Shown here one piece after another: positions 1 to 12,519 of a stretch of DNA of 18,239 nt. A model generated the notes under the pieces. That model ran no database searches and was not told the origin of the DNA. It saw nothing but the letters and a program-made list of their open reading frames with translations. The translations under genes and the position numbers were made by a program. The stretch's first letter is position 1. The number at the start of each line of letters is the position of its first letter. This DNA is from Bolinopsis microptera (taxonomy: Eukaryota > Ctenophora > Tentaculata > Lobata > Bolinopsidae): the NCBI RefSeq assembly GCF_026151205.1, contig NW_026971925.1, positions 1 through 18,239 on the forward strand, in the 5' to 3' direction.

Positions 1-125
1 CAATTCAGTTTTTAAATCACGAAGAAATTATAATGATATTTTACGTTTTATAATTTTTCTGGCATATTTTATACGATAAAGTCATGTGAATAGTACACGT
101 AGAATTAAAATGTAAGTATTGTTTT

Positions 126-131
126 TTTAAT
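126..131 (-). terminator. possible poly(A) signal of the LC3 gene
   Basis: The minus strand reads ATTAAA, a common variant signal, about 230 bases after the LC3 stop. No AATAAA was seen between the stop and the window edge. Positions 1-360 hold only this putative 3' UTR and flank; nothing else was found there. Confidence 0.3.
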
Positions 132-360
132 CGTTTTTCATTTAACACAGTATAGAAGAGAAAAACTTCTACAAAGTTTCTTTAAATTCTAAGCTCTCAA
201 GCCTGGACACTCCAATTGAAAAATCACTGAAATGTCTATGTCATTCAACCCCAAAATAATATAATACATTCTACTACATCACATGTCCAAGCTTGAAGAG
301 CAACAGGAAGCACCACAATCCGAAAGATAACATCACGAAGAAACGACACCTTCACTCTTT

Positions 361-3897
<3,537 letters not shown>

Positions 3898-6658
3898 TAC
3901 ATAACAATCCTTCTCAGTGGTTCTTGGTGAAACTTTAATAATGGTGGTATTTGCTATAATAAGAGTTGATGTTAGTGAATTAGACTGTGCTTTCAGCAAT
4001 ACTCATATATACTGCATTAGCATTATACTGCTTTAGCATATCATCTCTATGGAGATTTATCAATAAATCACTCATAATTATGATTTTATTCTTAGTATAC
4101 AAGGGGGTGGGTCCCTGACAATAGATCATTATCTTGTAGACCATAGGCATAGGGCCAGGGGCCCTTTATTTACTCAGTCTAGGGGAACAATTATCCAATA
4201 TTTATACTGTACAAGTTACATTGGAATGTACAGTCAATAATTTATACCATTAAAGAATTTTCCTTGCCTCTCCAAGCTTATTGTATAAGTTTAGATTAGG
4301 ATGACTCAATATAGGGTGTTTCAACTCTCAATATGGTCACTCATGGAAATTGATCTTTAAGATGTTTTCTGAAAGAGTAGAGATAGATCTACCAAATGAT
4401 CTTTTTAAATGAAACAATAAGTTTTTCAATGAAACAATAGGTTTTATTTTACATTCCTTTCTTAAATAAAATAAAAGCTTAAACCACGAATTTGTTAACT
4501 AGAAGTTAACTTGAGGAAATATTCTTTAATGGTTGAATATAATTATTTTAAAAACTTTATTTGTTAGTATTTTATTATGGAAAGTGGTTGAATTTAGTGA
4601 GACAAGGTCAGTTTCTCTATTGTCTTAGAAAAATTTCTACTTTGCAGTAGGCAATGCTGAGTGGCAGGAATACCAAACGCTTGGGGCTAACAATGGCCCA
4701 TTTACAAACCACTTCAGACATGGCAATGATGTCATTTATGCTTAATTCGTCTGAAACTGACCCTACTGCACTTCTAACATTCTATAAAAATCTCTTCTAA
4801 AATAGGTATAAGGATGCATAGCACAAAACACACAAACAAAAATGTTTATAATCCATATATAAATAAATTTCTATAGAACTTTCAAATTTCTATAAAACTG
4901 ATAAACCTATAATCTATATATATATATATCTATTCATTTTGCACCCAGAGAAAGATGTGATCACAGAGGTAGTATCGATATTATGTTCATGACAACGTAT
5001 GGGGCTGCTGCAAGTTATATTTTGCTAAGATGTTACAGCTTTTGTAAGCTTAAGTAATCTAGGCAAGGTCAATTTTAAAGTAAAACAAATTTTAGTAAAA
5101 CAAATTTAAATTTTGGTATTTATTAATAACAATCAAAACATATCATATCATAAAAATAAAGCCGCGCGTTGGTTGACTGCCTCAGTATGGTGAATAATTT
5201 AAGCTTGAAGGTGCCCTGCGCATTTACAGAACATTATGCGGCGATCACATGATCACGAGGACCTGTGAGCGCCAAATTTAATTTAAACTTTCTAGAAATC
5301 GTACATCACTACGAGTTACTCATGCTTTTGAATTATAGGAGTGCGGATTGTCAGGTATTTCATTCATTCATACTTAATCGGTTTAAAGCTGTATATTTAG
5401 AGCTCACTATTGTTTGAACTATGAAAGCAGAACGTAAATAATGGACAATATACCGACGACAATACCAAGGACCCGAGTGCCGCATTGACTTTTCCGGATC
5501 CGTTTTTACCGAAGGCTTATCCACCAGTTACTCATGCTGCATGTATAGTCTGATAATATCTTGTTTTATCTCTAGCAAGCATTCTGTAAGTTGGAGTGTC
5601 GTATTTATTATAGAAGAGCCAGCCAACCTCCGCATTACAATCTTTTGTATGCCAGGTTCGTTTATAAAATCTAATCATATAATAAGATTGATCCAATAGT
5701 CTAAGATGAACGGTATACCTTAGCTCATCGTTATTAAAATCCTAATGGATGAATTAATCAAGTAATGTTCCCTTCCAACACAACTAAACAACAAACAAAT
5801 GCTTGCTCACCAGTGGTGACGCAATCGTAGGGGCATGCAGTTGGTTCAGATAACTCTCACCCCGACGACAGCGTCGAGAAATTATCAAATTACGCATTTG
5901 CGCCATACTGGACACATTTTATATTTAATATTTTGTGGTTTGTAGAAATTAGTGTCATCTAAAGTATAGCTTAACTGGCGAGCAAGCATCGTCCCACTCG
6001 GCGGGGACGAAAATACCGAGTCCAATCACAGAAAGTTAACCAAAAGATAAAAACAAGAGCTCGGATATCAACAAAAATCACACGCTCCAGACGACGGGGG
6101 GAGAGAGGATAGGAAGTAAGCTGCTGGGCTCAACAAATTTTGATAATTGTAAACAAATTTGTTCTTGTGCCCTATAATAATTTGGTATTGAGGTATGACC
6201 CTGTACTGTGCGTGATAGTGAAAATGAAAGTGAATGTGAATCTGTAATGCGAACGAAATGAGTTATGGCCAGACGATTCTTCAATTTCAAAATAATAAAG
6301 TCAAAGGACTCTGTTTTAAAATACAAGCTCATTCTTATCAAAGTTTAATTCTGTCCATTCTAATTCTTCGTACCTGGACTGTATCTTGAGTAGCTCACTT
6401 TTCAGTGTTACTTTAACTAAGTTCGTTGACTTAGTAAAGCTTATCAAACTGTCAATTTTTCGACAGTCGTTCCACATTTTTGTTGATTGATAAATGAAAG
6501 AGGAGTTTTAATACTTTCAGCGCTGCTATATAACAAATAATTTGAGTTCAGGGAAAGTATGTCGTAATTCCCTCAAAAGGGTGTCGTAAGTTTACACGTT
6601 GCTTTAACAGCTGATTGTTTTGACTTTTGCTTGCTGTTTGTTTTAACTATTGCTGAGT
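3898..6658. other. non-coding stretch between LC3 and the LINE
   Basis: No recognisable gene was found. A (TA)n run lies at 4914-4929. Positions 5160-5290 are richer in GC and CpG than their surroundings and contain TCACATGA (an M-box type E-box) near 5233 and TGCGCA near 5218, so this could be a promoter, perhaps with an untranslated first exon of LC3; that is inference. CGTCCC and GGGACG flank a short loop near 5990-6008. A 48-codon open frame at 4654-4800 resembles nothing I know. The last 200-300 bases before 6659 are probably LINE 5' UTR, but the boundary cannot be placed. Confidence 0.4.
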
Positions 6659-8887
6659 ATGGGTGACAACAACAAGAGTAACAAGAGAGCCTCATCTATC
6701 ACCAATATGTCTCGGATTCCTTCCCCTGCGGACAAAAAGGCAAAGTCCCGAATCAAGAACAACACTCCAGGACCAGAGGCGAAGGGAAAGGATGTATCTT
6801 GTGAAACTATTGTTGTAGACAGTGATGTAACACCCCCAAAGTTTGACAGTTCACACAGGGACAAGACGAAATGTCCATGTAGTAAGTCAATATCGTCATG
6901 GAAGATTGACTGTGTAAAGTGCAAGCAATATTGGCACATAGACTGTCTAACTATGAATGGACTCAACCAGAAAAATGTCAACAGCATGACCAATTGGCAC
7001 TGCCCTTTTTGTTTGGTTTCACCAATCCCCACATTCGAAACTGCTGAAGATGTGTGTTATGTGTGTAGGAACACTCTGACACTTCAAAAATCTAACAGTC
7101 AGTGTGAGACAGCTATTGCCACAGAGAAGCTTAATACCATCACAGCTTTTGGTGAAAAGCTTGCAAAGGTTGACTTTGACAGTCTAAACGACAGCATTGC
7201 TGCCATCCAGAACCTTGACCTCCATATCAAGCACCTTCTGGTAAGTGACAAGGGCACTGCTCCAGCATGGGTTGAAGTGATGGAAGGAGATCTAAAGCAG
7301 CTGAAAACTTCAGTTGACTCTACACTCGGAAAGGTTTCTGAGTCTGATAGTGGCCTAACAGAACAGATTAAAGTGTTGAACAAGCAACTGCAGGACTTTT
7401 CTACTCCTCAAGTAAGTGCTCAATCTTCCTCCAAGACCAACGATCTCATGGAAAAAATAGAGAAGAATCTCCAGGAGCTAAATTCCAAGCAGTCTCTGGA
7501 GACGAATCAGGAGCTAACAGCCATTAGACAGTCTTTGAACACTCTTGAGCGAAATTCTTTGGCTTCTTCTGACCATTTAAACGTCCAAATTACCAGTTCT
7601 TCACTTGCCCCTGGCCCTGACCTAATAACTAATGAGCATCTCCAATCAAAAGAAGAACCAGTTGTAGGCGCTATAGAAGAGTTTATTACCACAGAAGAGC
7701 AGGAAACTCTCCTCCTTGCCTGCCAATCACTTGACGAGGATTTTGTTGTGGAGGGAGCTCGTGCTGTGTATTCTTTGGGAGAACCATACAAGTATAATGG
7801 CTCCAAGTCATCCAATGGCCAACTAGCTTCAACTAGCTTCTCCAATCTAGTGGACAAAATCAATGGTGCATTCTGTAGTGGTGAAAAACCGAAGATCAAT
7901 AGCCTGCTGATCAATCGCTTCAAAGAGGGTGGCTCCCTACCGAAACACTCGGATGATGAAACTACCATCCACCCTGAATCCGAAATTTTCACTGTTTCTA
8001 TTGGAGGCCAGTGCAACATCAAATTCTTTGATAAGAAGACGGATCATATGGCTCATGACCATACATGTGTGCCAAGATCCATGTATCGCATGACTCGACG
8101 CAGCCAAGAGTTCTACAGCCACTGTATCGAGGATGGGGCAATAACTGGTGGGGTGAGATACAGCCTAACTTTTCGTTCAGTTAGCTTTAGAAACAGGAAC
8201 TCTACATGTATCATCGGAGACTCGCATACTGGTGGTCTCAAATTCGGGCTGGACCCCAAAAAATCATTTGGGCAGTGGCTCCCCGGAAAACAGTATTTTG
8301 CTCCGGTAGTGGGGGATATAAATCCTACAGTTTCATGTGGATACAGGAATGTTCTCTTGATGTGTGGTATAAATGATATTAGGAAACCTGAGATCAAAAA
8401 TACCGCTGATATAAAGAACAATGTTTTTAAACCATTTGTTCAGAAAGTAGAAATGATCCAAGCGCTTAACCCCAAAGCAAATATATTTGTGTGTCCGCTG
8501 CTGCCAACCAAACTCGTTGAGCTAAATCGTAAAGTTGCACATTATAATGAATTAATTTTTAAGGAGCTGCTCCATTCCAACTTTGGTGTGACTTTGGTAC
8601 CTGGTTTTGACATGTTCTGTGATGAGGCTGGGCTCCTAAGCCAGCAATTCTCTAGGAACATTGGACGAAACCAGAGACCGGACTATTTACACCTCAATTG
8701 GAGTGGTACAGCAAAACTGGGGGTTCTTATACGTAATACAATACTTTTAAGGATGAATGGAGGGACTGATAGAAGGAAGAAGAGATCGGATAAAGTTGAC
8801 AATCGCTTATACTCCCAGACGATGGGTGGTTCCTCTCCTGCTGCTGCTGCGACTCAACATGGGGAAGGTTACGTACCGTACCCATGA
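6659..8887 (+). CDS. LINE ORF1 protein: PHD, coiled coil, AlkB dioxygenase, SGNH esterase
   Basis: 742 aa from the ATG at 6659; an in-frame stop lies 15 bases upstream. Domains in order: a basic N-terminus (1-70); a PHD-type zinc finger with C72, C74, C85, C88, H93, C96, C115 and C118; an extra CYVC pair at 133/136; a predicted coiled coil (about 150-320); an AlkB-like 2-oxoglutarate/Fe(II) dioxygenase (about 337-509) with iron ligands H430-x-D432 and H488 and 2-oxoglutarate arginines R500 and R506 in RYSLTFR; an SGNH/GDSL hydrolase (about 515-700) with S522 in GDSH, GIND at 570-573, and D675/H678 in DYLH; and a basic tail. PHD and esterase domains are known from ORF1 of CR1-type LINEs, where ORF1p binds the element RNA. 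AlkB enzymes remove alkyl groups from DNA or RNA bases. All catalytic residues are present, so both enzymes could be active. Which substrate they use is unknown. Confidence 0.92.
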   Translation: MGDNNKSNKRASSITNMSRIPSPADKKAKSRIKNNTPGPEAKGKDVSCETIVVDSDVTPPKFDSSHRDKTKCPCSKSISSWKIDCVKCKQYWHIDCLTMNGLNQKNVNSMTNWHCPFCLVSPIPTFETAEDVCYVCRNTLTLQKSNSQCETAIATEKLNTITAFGEKLAKVDFDSLNDSIAAIQNLDLHIKHLLVSDKGTAPAWVEVMEGDLKQLKTSVDSTLGKVSESDSGLTEQIKVLNKQLQDFSTPQVSAQSSSKTNDLMEKIEKNLQELNSKQSLETNQELTAIRQSLNTLERNSLASSDHLNVQITSSSLAPGPDLITNEHLQSKEEPVVGAIEEFITTEEQETLLLACQSLDEDFVVEGARAVYSLGEPYKYNGSKSSNGQLASTSFSNLVDKINGAFCSGEKPKINSLLINRFKEGGSLPKHSDDETTIHPESEIFTVSIGGQCNIKFFDKKTDHMAHDHTCVPRSMYRMTRRSQEFYSHCIEDGAITGGVRYSLTFRSVSFRNRNSTCIIGDSHTGGLKFGLDPKKSFGQWLPGKQYFAPVVGDINPTVSCGYRNVLLMCGINDIRKPEIKNTADIKNNVFKPFVQKVEMIQALNPKANIFVCPLLPTKLVELNRKVAHYNELIFKELLHSNFGVTLVPGFDMFCDEAGLLSQQFSRNIGRNQRPDYLHLNWSGTAKLGVLIRNTILLRMNGGTDRRKKRSDKVDNRLYSQTMGGSSPAAAATQHGEGYVPYP
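8884..8887 (+). promoter_or_regulatory. ATGA stop-start overlap between ORF1 and ORF2
   Basis: The ORF1 stop TGA (8885-8887) lies within ATGA, whose ATG (8884-8886) starts ORF2 in the -1 frame relative to ORF1. Some two-ORF LINEs use such junctions for termination and reinitiation on one mRNA (UAAUG in SART1 is the known case). The PHD of ORF2 begins only eight codons later, so the ATG is almost certainly the real start. Coupled translation is inferred. Confidence 0.7.
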
Positions 8888-11800
8888 ATAAATTGACCAA
8901 AGAGGTATGCCCTGTCTGTACAAAATTCATTTCCATTGGCCAATTCATTGCTGAATGTTGTAGGTGTGACTGTGCTATGCACCATAAATGCTATACTAAA
9001 TCCAGTACAAACAAAATATATGAAGATTTTTACTGCCCTAACTGTGTACACTTAGCAAGTACTCGTTACAATCCGTTTATATATGAAGATACTGACTCTG
9101 AAAATAATAGTACTGACATTGATGAAACACTTGTAAACATCAACCGATTACTCAATAACTGTAACCCATATAGTGTTAAAGAATTTAATAAAACATTTTG
9201 CAACCAAATGAACGAGTACTCATCATTATTATTTCAAAATATCGATGGTAATAAATCTAACTTTGATACTCTGGCAATAGAACTACAGAGATATATGAAA
9301 TTTTCGATCATTGCTTTAGCAGAAACAAATGAAGGCCCCGAATTAAGTGACCTTTACCAACTGACTGGATACAATAGTTTCTACCAAAACACTTTGCAAG
9401 ATAAAAAAAAAGGCACTGGAGTCGCTCTTTATGTATGTGATACCCTCAGTGCTACAGTAAATGGCAATTTGTCCCATATATCTGAAAACCTAGAAACTCT
9501 ATTTGTTACGATAAGCAGCAAGAATACTCCGGTCACTGTTGGTGTAGTGTATCGCCCTCCAAGTGGTGATGTAAATGTTGCATTATTAGAACTCTCAGCA
9601 ATTCTCGATAATTTGCCGAAATGCAGTTACCTGGCAGGTGATTTCAACATTGATCTACATAATAAGGATAATGCGATTGTAAAACGTTATGAGGAAGTCC
9701 TGTTCAGTAGAGGATTTTTCCCCCTAATATCTCTGCCAACTCATGAGAAGCCAGGTTGTAAAGCATCATGTATTGACAATATTATAACTAACGATGTAGA
9801 GAGTATAATAGCCTCAGGCACACTTACTGATCGTATATCCCACCACTCACCAGTCTTTCAAATATTTGAAAAGAGTATGGGATCCACTAAGAGTAACCTA
9901 AAATATAAACAATATTACGACTACTGTAAGTCTAATGTTACCTCTTTTGTAAAGGACTTGGAAAATGAATTAGAGAATAAAGTAATTGACAACTTCACGG
10001 TATTTCATGATGTTTTCAAAAGTAGTATCGATAAAACGTGTAAGTTGGCAACCCCTAAGTGTTCCAAAAGAACCACACAAAATAACCCATGGATCACACC
10101 TGGGCTTATAGCCAAAATCAAGCATCAGCACCAACTCTATGACAATTGGGCTAAAGTTAGAAAGAAAAAATGTAAACTCGGTGAAACTGATTATAAAGGT
10201 GGAACATGTCAATGCTTGAAATGTTGTGAAAAACGTTCTAGATACAAAACTTATAAGGATTATAGAAGGATGGTTAAAAAAGATCGCAAAGATGTTCAAA
10301 CTAAGTATTTCATGGGAAAATTTGCAGACACAAACGGTAATAGTAAGAAGACATGGGAACTGATTAATCAAATACGGGGCAAACAGAAACGGCAAATAAA
10401 ACCACTGTTTACTATAAACAATGAGAAGATAACCAATCGTAGAGTAATAGCCAATGAATTTAATAAGTATTTTGTTTCTCTAGCGTCTAATTTAAACGGG
10501 GCATATAATGAAATTGGAGAACTAACTATTAAAAATCTTCCTAGTTTTTATGACTACCTGCCTAGAGCAAACACGTCCAGTATTTTCATTAATGACTGTA
10601 CAGCGGACGAGGTTAGAATGATTATATCTGAACTGAAGAATGGGAAGTCATCCGACATCCCAATACATGTAGTTAAAGAATCGTCTAAAGTGATCTGTCC
10701 TATACTATCTTTATTATACAGTGAATGCATGAGGAATGGAGTATTCCCAGATGATTTAAAGACTGGGAGAATCAGTCCGATCTATAAGAAGGATAATGAG
10801 GAATTGCTGGAAAACTATAGGCCAGTATCAACTTTAGCTGTTTTTGGTAAGATATTTGAAAAAATTATTTACAACAGACTGTATAGCTTCTTTCAGTCCC
10901 AGAAAATGATTTACGAGAACCAGTACGGATTTAGAAAAAATCACTCCACAAGCCATGCCCTCAACTCCTCAGTGAATTACATAGAATCCTGTCTTAGCAA
11001 AAAACTGCATGTACTTGGAATATTTATTGATCTATCTAAAGCGTTTGACACGATCTCACATGAAAAACTACTTAATAAACTAGACAACTATGGAATACGT
11101 GGAAACGCCAATAGACTCATCGCTAGTTATCTCTCTAATAGATATCAATATGTCTCTGTACTGGGCGAAGAGTCTGACAAGCTGCCTGTTCTCTTTGGAG
11201 TTCCCCAAGGCTCTTGTCTCGGACCCTTGCTATTTATAATATATGTTAACGACTTATTTAGAACAACTGATCTGGGCAAGTTCATACTATTTGCAGATGA
11301 CACAAACATATTCGTAGTAGATGAATGTAGAAAAAAACTGTATGCAAGAGCAAACGAAATTCTCCGTTTGTTACACCAGTACATGAAATGCAATCTATTA
11401 CATATAAATATAAAGAAATGCTGCTACATTCACTTCAAGCCGTCACGTACAGCTACTGATAATGAGGCAGATAACGAATCAGAATATATACTAACTCTAA
11501 ATAATACGGTAATAAAGCAAGTTAAAGAGACCAAGTTTTTAGGTGTTATTATTGACGAAAAGCTAAAATGGGATGTTCAAATAAGAGCCCTCAACTCGAA
11601 ACTTAGGTGTGAGATCGGAAGACTCAGTAGAATACGACACGTTATCCCGAAAAAACACCATAAAGAATTGTACCACACGTTATTTGAGTCACACCTAAGA
11701 TTTGGAATATCGGTATGGGGTGGGTCGAGTAATAATATGCTTCAACCTATCTTCATCACTCAGAAAAAATGTATCAGAATACTATTTGGTGACCTTGAAG

Positions 11801-12138
11801 CATATCTAGATAAATTTAGAACATGTGCCAGAACACGTTGTATAAATGAACAAATCCTAGGAAGAGAATTCTTTGAAAAAGAGCATACAAAGCCGTTGTT
11901 TAACAAGAACGGCCTTCTTACCGTCCACAACCTGTACAAATACACATGTCTATTAGAACTGTTCAAAATTGTCAGATTAGAATCTCCAATCTCACTCCTA
12001 TCTTTACTCCACAGATCACCATCACAAAGACGTTCAAAGTTTTTGAATTTTGTCGAACACTGTTTAAGGCTAAGTTCCAGTCATTTGGTTCTCCTTCCTT
12101 TTGAGTGTGAGCGATGGTTATTTTTATGGATGATTTGA
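8884..12138 (+). CDS. LINE ORF2 protein: PHD, AP endonuclease, reverse transcriptase (C-terminus replaced)
   Basis: 1084 aa. It should nick target DNA and copy the element RNA in place. Order: a C4HC3 PHD finger (C9, C12, C25, C28, H33, C36, C51, C54); an AP-type endonuclease (about 110-330) with QN near 118, E147 in AETN, YRPPSGD, GDFNID at 252-257 and SHH at 319-321 where SDH is usual; a linker with a cysteine cluster (C430, C442, C444, C447, C448); and a reverse transcriptase with NYRPVS, FIDLSKAFD (D716), GVPQGSCLGP from 772, FADD (D805, D806) and TKFLGVIID. The three catalytic aspartates are present. Similarity to related LINE tails in this window ends at about residue 1045 (LHRS). The last 39 residues are read from the antisense of another LINE and are not native. 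The related copies carry roughly 120-150 more residues there. Confidence 0.92.
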   Translation: MNKLTKEVCPVCTKFISIGQFIAECCRCDCAMHHKCYTKSSTNKIYEDFYCPNCVHLASTRYNPFIYEDTDSENNSTDIDETLVNINRLLNNCNPYSVKEFNKTFCNQMNEYSSLLFQNIDGNKSNFDTLAIELQRYMKFSIIALAETNEGPELSDLYQLTGYNSFYQNTLQDKKKGTGVALYVCDTLSATVNGNLSHISENLETLFVTISSKNTPVTVGVVYRPPSGDVNVALLELSAILDNLPKCSYLAGDFNIDLHNKDNAIVKRYEEVLFSRGFFPLISLPTHEKPGCKASCIDNIITNDVESIIASGTLTDRISHHSPVFQIFEKSMGSTKSNLKYKQYYDYCKSNVTSFVKDLENELENKVIDNFTVFHDVFKSSIDKTCKLATPKCSKRTTQNNPWITPGLIAKIKHQHQLYDNWAKVRKKKCKLGETDYKGGTCQCLKCCEKRSRYKTYKDYRRMVKKDRKDVQTKYFMGKFADTNGNSKKTWELINQIRGKQKRQIKPLFTINNEKITNRRVIANEFNKYFVSLASNLNGAYNEIGELTIKNLPSFYDYLPRANTSSIFINDCTADEVRMIISELKNGKSSDIPIHVVKESSKVICPILSLLYSECMRNGVFPDDLKTGRISPIYKKDNEELLENYRPVSTLAVFGKIFEKIIYNRLYSFFQSQKMIYENQYGFRKNHSTSHALNSSVNYIESCLSKKLHVLGIFIDLSKAFDTISHEKLLNKLDNYGIRGNANRLIASYLSNRYQYVSVLGEESDKLPVLFGVPQGSCLGPLLFIIYVNDLFRTTDLGKFILFADDTNIFVVDECRKKLYARANEILRLLHQYMKCNLLHINIKKCCYIHFKPSRTATDNEADNESEYILTLNNTVIKQVKETKFLGVIIDEKLKWDVQIRALNSKLRCEIGRLSRIRHVIPKKHHKELYHTLFESHLRFGISVWGGSSNNMLQPIFITQKKCIRILFGDLEAYLDKFRTCARTRCINEQILGREFFEKEHTKPLFNKNGLLTVHNLYKYTCLLELFKIVRLESPISLLSLLHRSPSQRRSKFLNFVEHCLRLSSSHLVLLPFECERWLFLWMI

Positions 12139-12480
12139 GGTGATATGGCTTACAGGTGAATGTAGTTAGCATGAGATTTTGTCGTTCTGTGTTCCAGATT
12201 GTCCCTGCTCTGTATATGTAGCTGTCTGATGGTTTAGGTGTGAAAATGAGTGTCTCTTTGCCAAGTATGCCAGATGTTTTTTCAAAGAGGGAGTAAAGTG
12301 ATATAGGGGTTCTATATTTCAAGACCTTGAAGATGTCATTAATACAGTGGTAGAAGTACAGATTATGCACATTCATGATTTCATGAGTGTTGAATCGAAT
12401 AGGGGTTTAGTATGCTCTTTTCTGTAGAACTCGTTGCCTTTAATTCTATTCAGCATGCCACAGCAGCTGGCTCGTTTTTT
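12019..12480 (-). pseudogene. inverted 3' fragment of a second, related LINE (ORF2 C-terminus)
   Basis: Read on the minus strand, 12450-12020 encodes the C-terminal part of a CR1/L2-type ORF2: EFYRKEHTKPLF, then NVHNLYFYHCI, FKVLKYRTPISLYSLFE, AGTIWN and EGEPNDWN. These line up with EFFEKEHTKPLF, TVHNLYKY and FKIVRLESPISLLSLL of the plus-strand ORF2, but the DNA is only moderately similar, so it is a different family or old subfamily. A one-base shift near 12377 breaks the frame between PLFDSTLMK and MNVHNLY. The right-hand limit is uncertain and may reach about 12520. The fragment lies tail to tail against the main LINE. Confidence 0.8.
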
Positions 12481-12519
12481 TTTGCTAATTTCCTTCTATG
12501 TGCGTTCCAGTTTCTTTAT

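Larger units (their letters stand above)
6659..12018 (+). mobile_element. CR1/L2-type LINE with AlkB-bearing ORF1, 3' end lost
   Basis: Two long intact frames, ORF1 and ORF2, overlap by four bases and encode the protein set of a CR1/L2-group non-LTR retrotransposon: PHD plus esterase in ORF1, and AP endonuclease plus reverse transcriptase in ORF2. The limits given are those of recognisable coding sequence. The 5' UTR must extend further left, and the 3' UTR and tail are missing because ORF2 runs into inverted foreign LINE sequence at about 12019. No target-site duplication could be identified. The absence of stops or frameshifts over 5.3 kb points to a young copy. Loss of the 3' end, which the reverse transcriptase normally needs to start copying, suggests this copy cannot move by itself. 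Confidence 0.9.

Noticed and set aside
4654-4800. 48-codon plus-strand open frame
   Set aside because: An AG precedes it, but the protein matches nothing I know and no partner exon was found; kept only as a note.
6078-6341. Minus-strand open frame of 87 codons
   Set aside because: No motif, no splice or promoter context; consistent with chance.
6650-6658. ORF1 start at TTG 6650
   Set aside because: TTG is not a usual eukaryotic start; the ATG at 6659 is only three codons later in the same frame.
6643-8948. Several minus-strand open frames across ORF1
   Set aside because: They are shadows of a long, domain-rich plus-strand frame and show no motifs.
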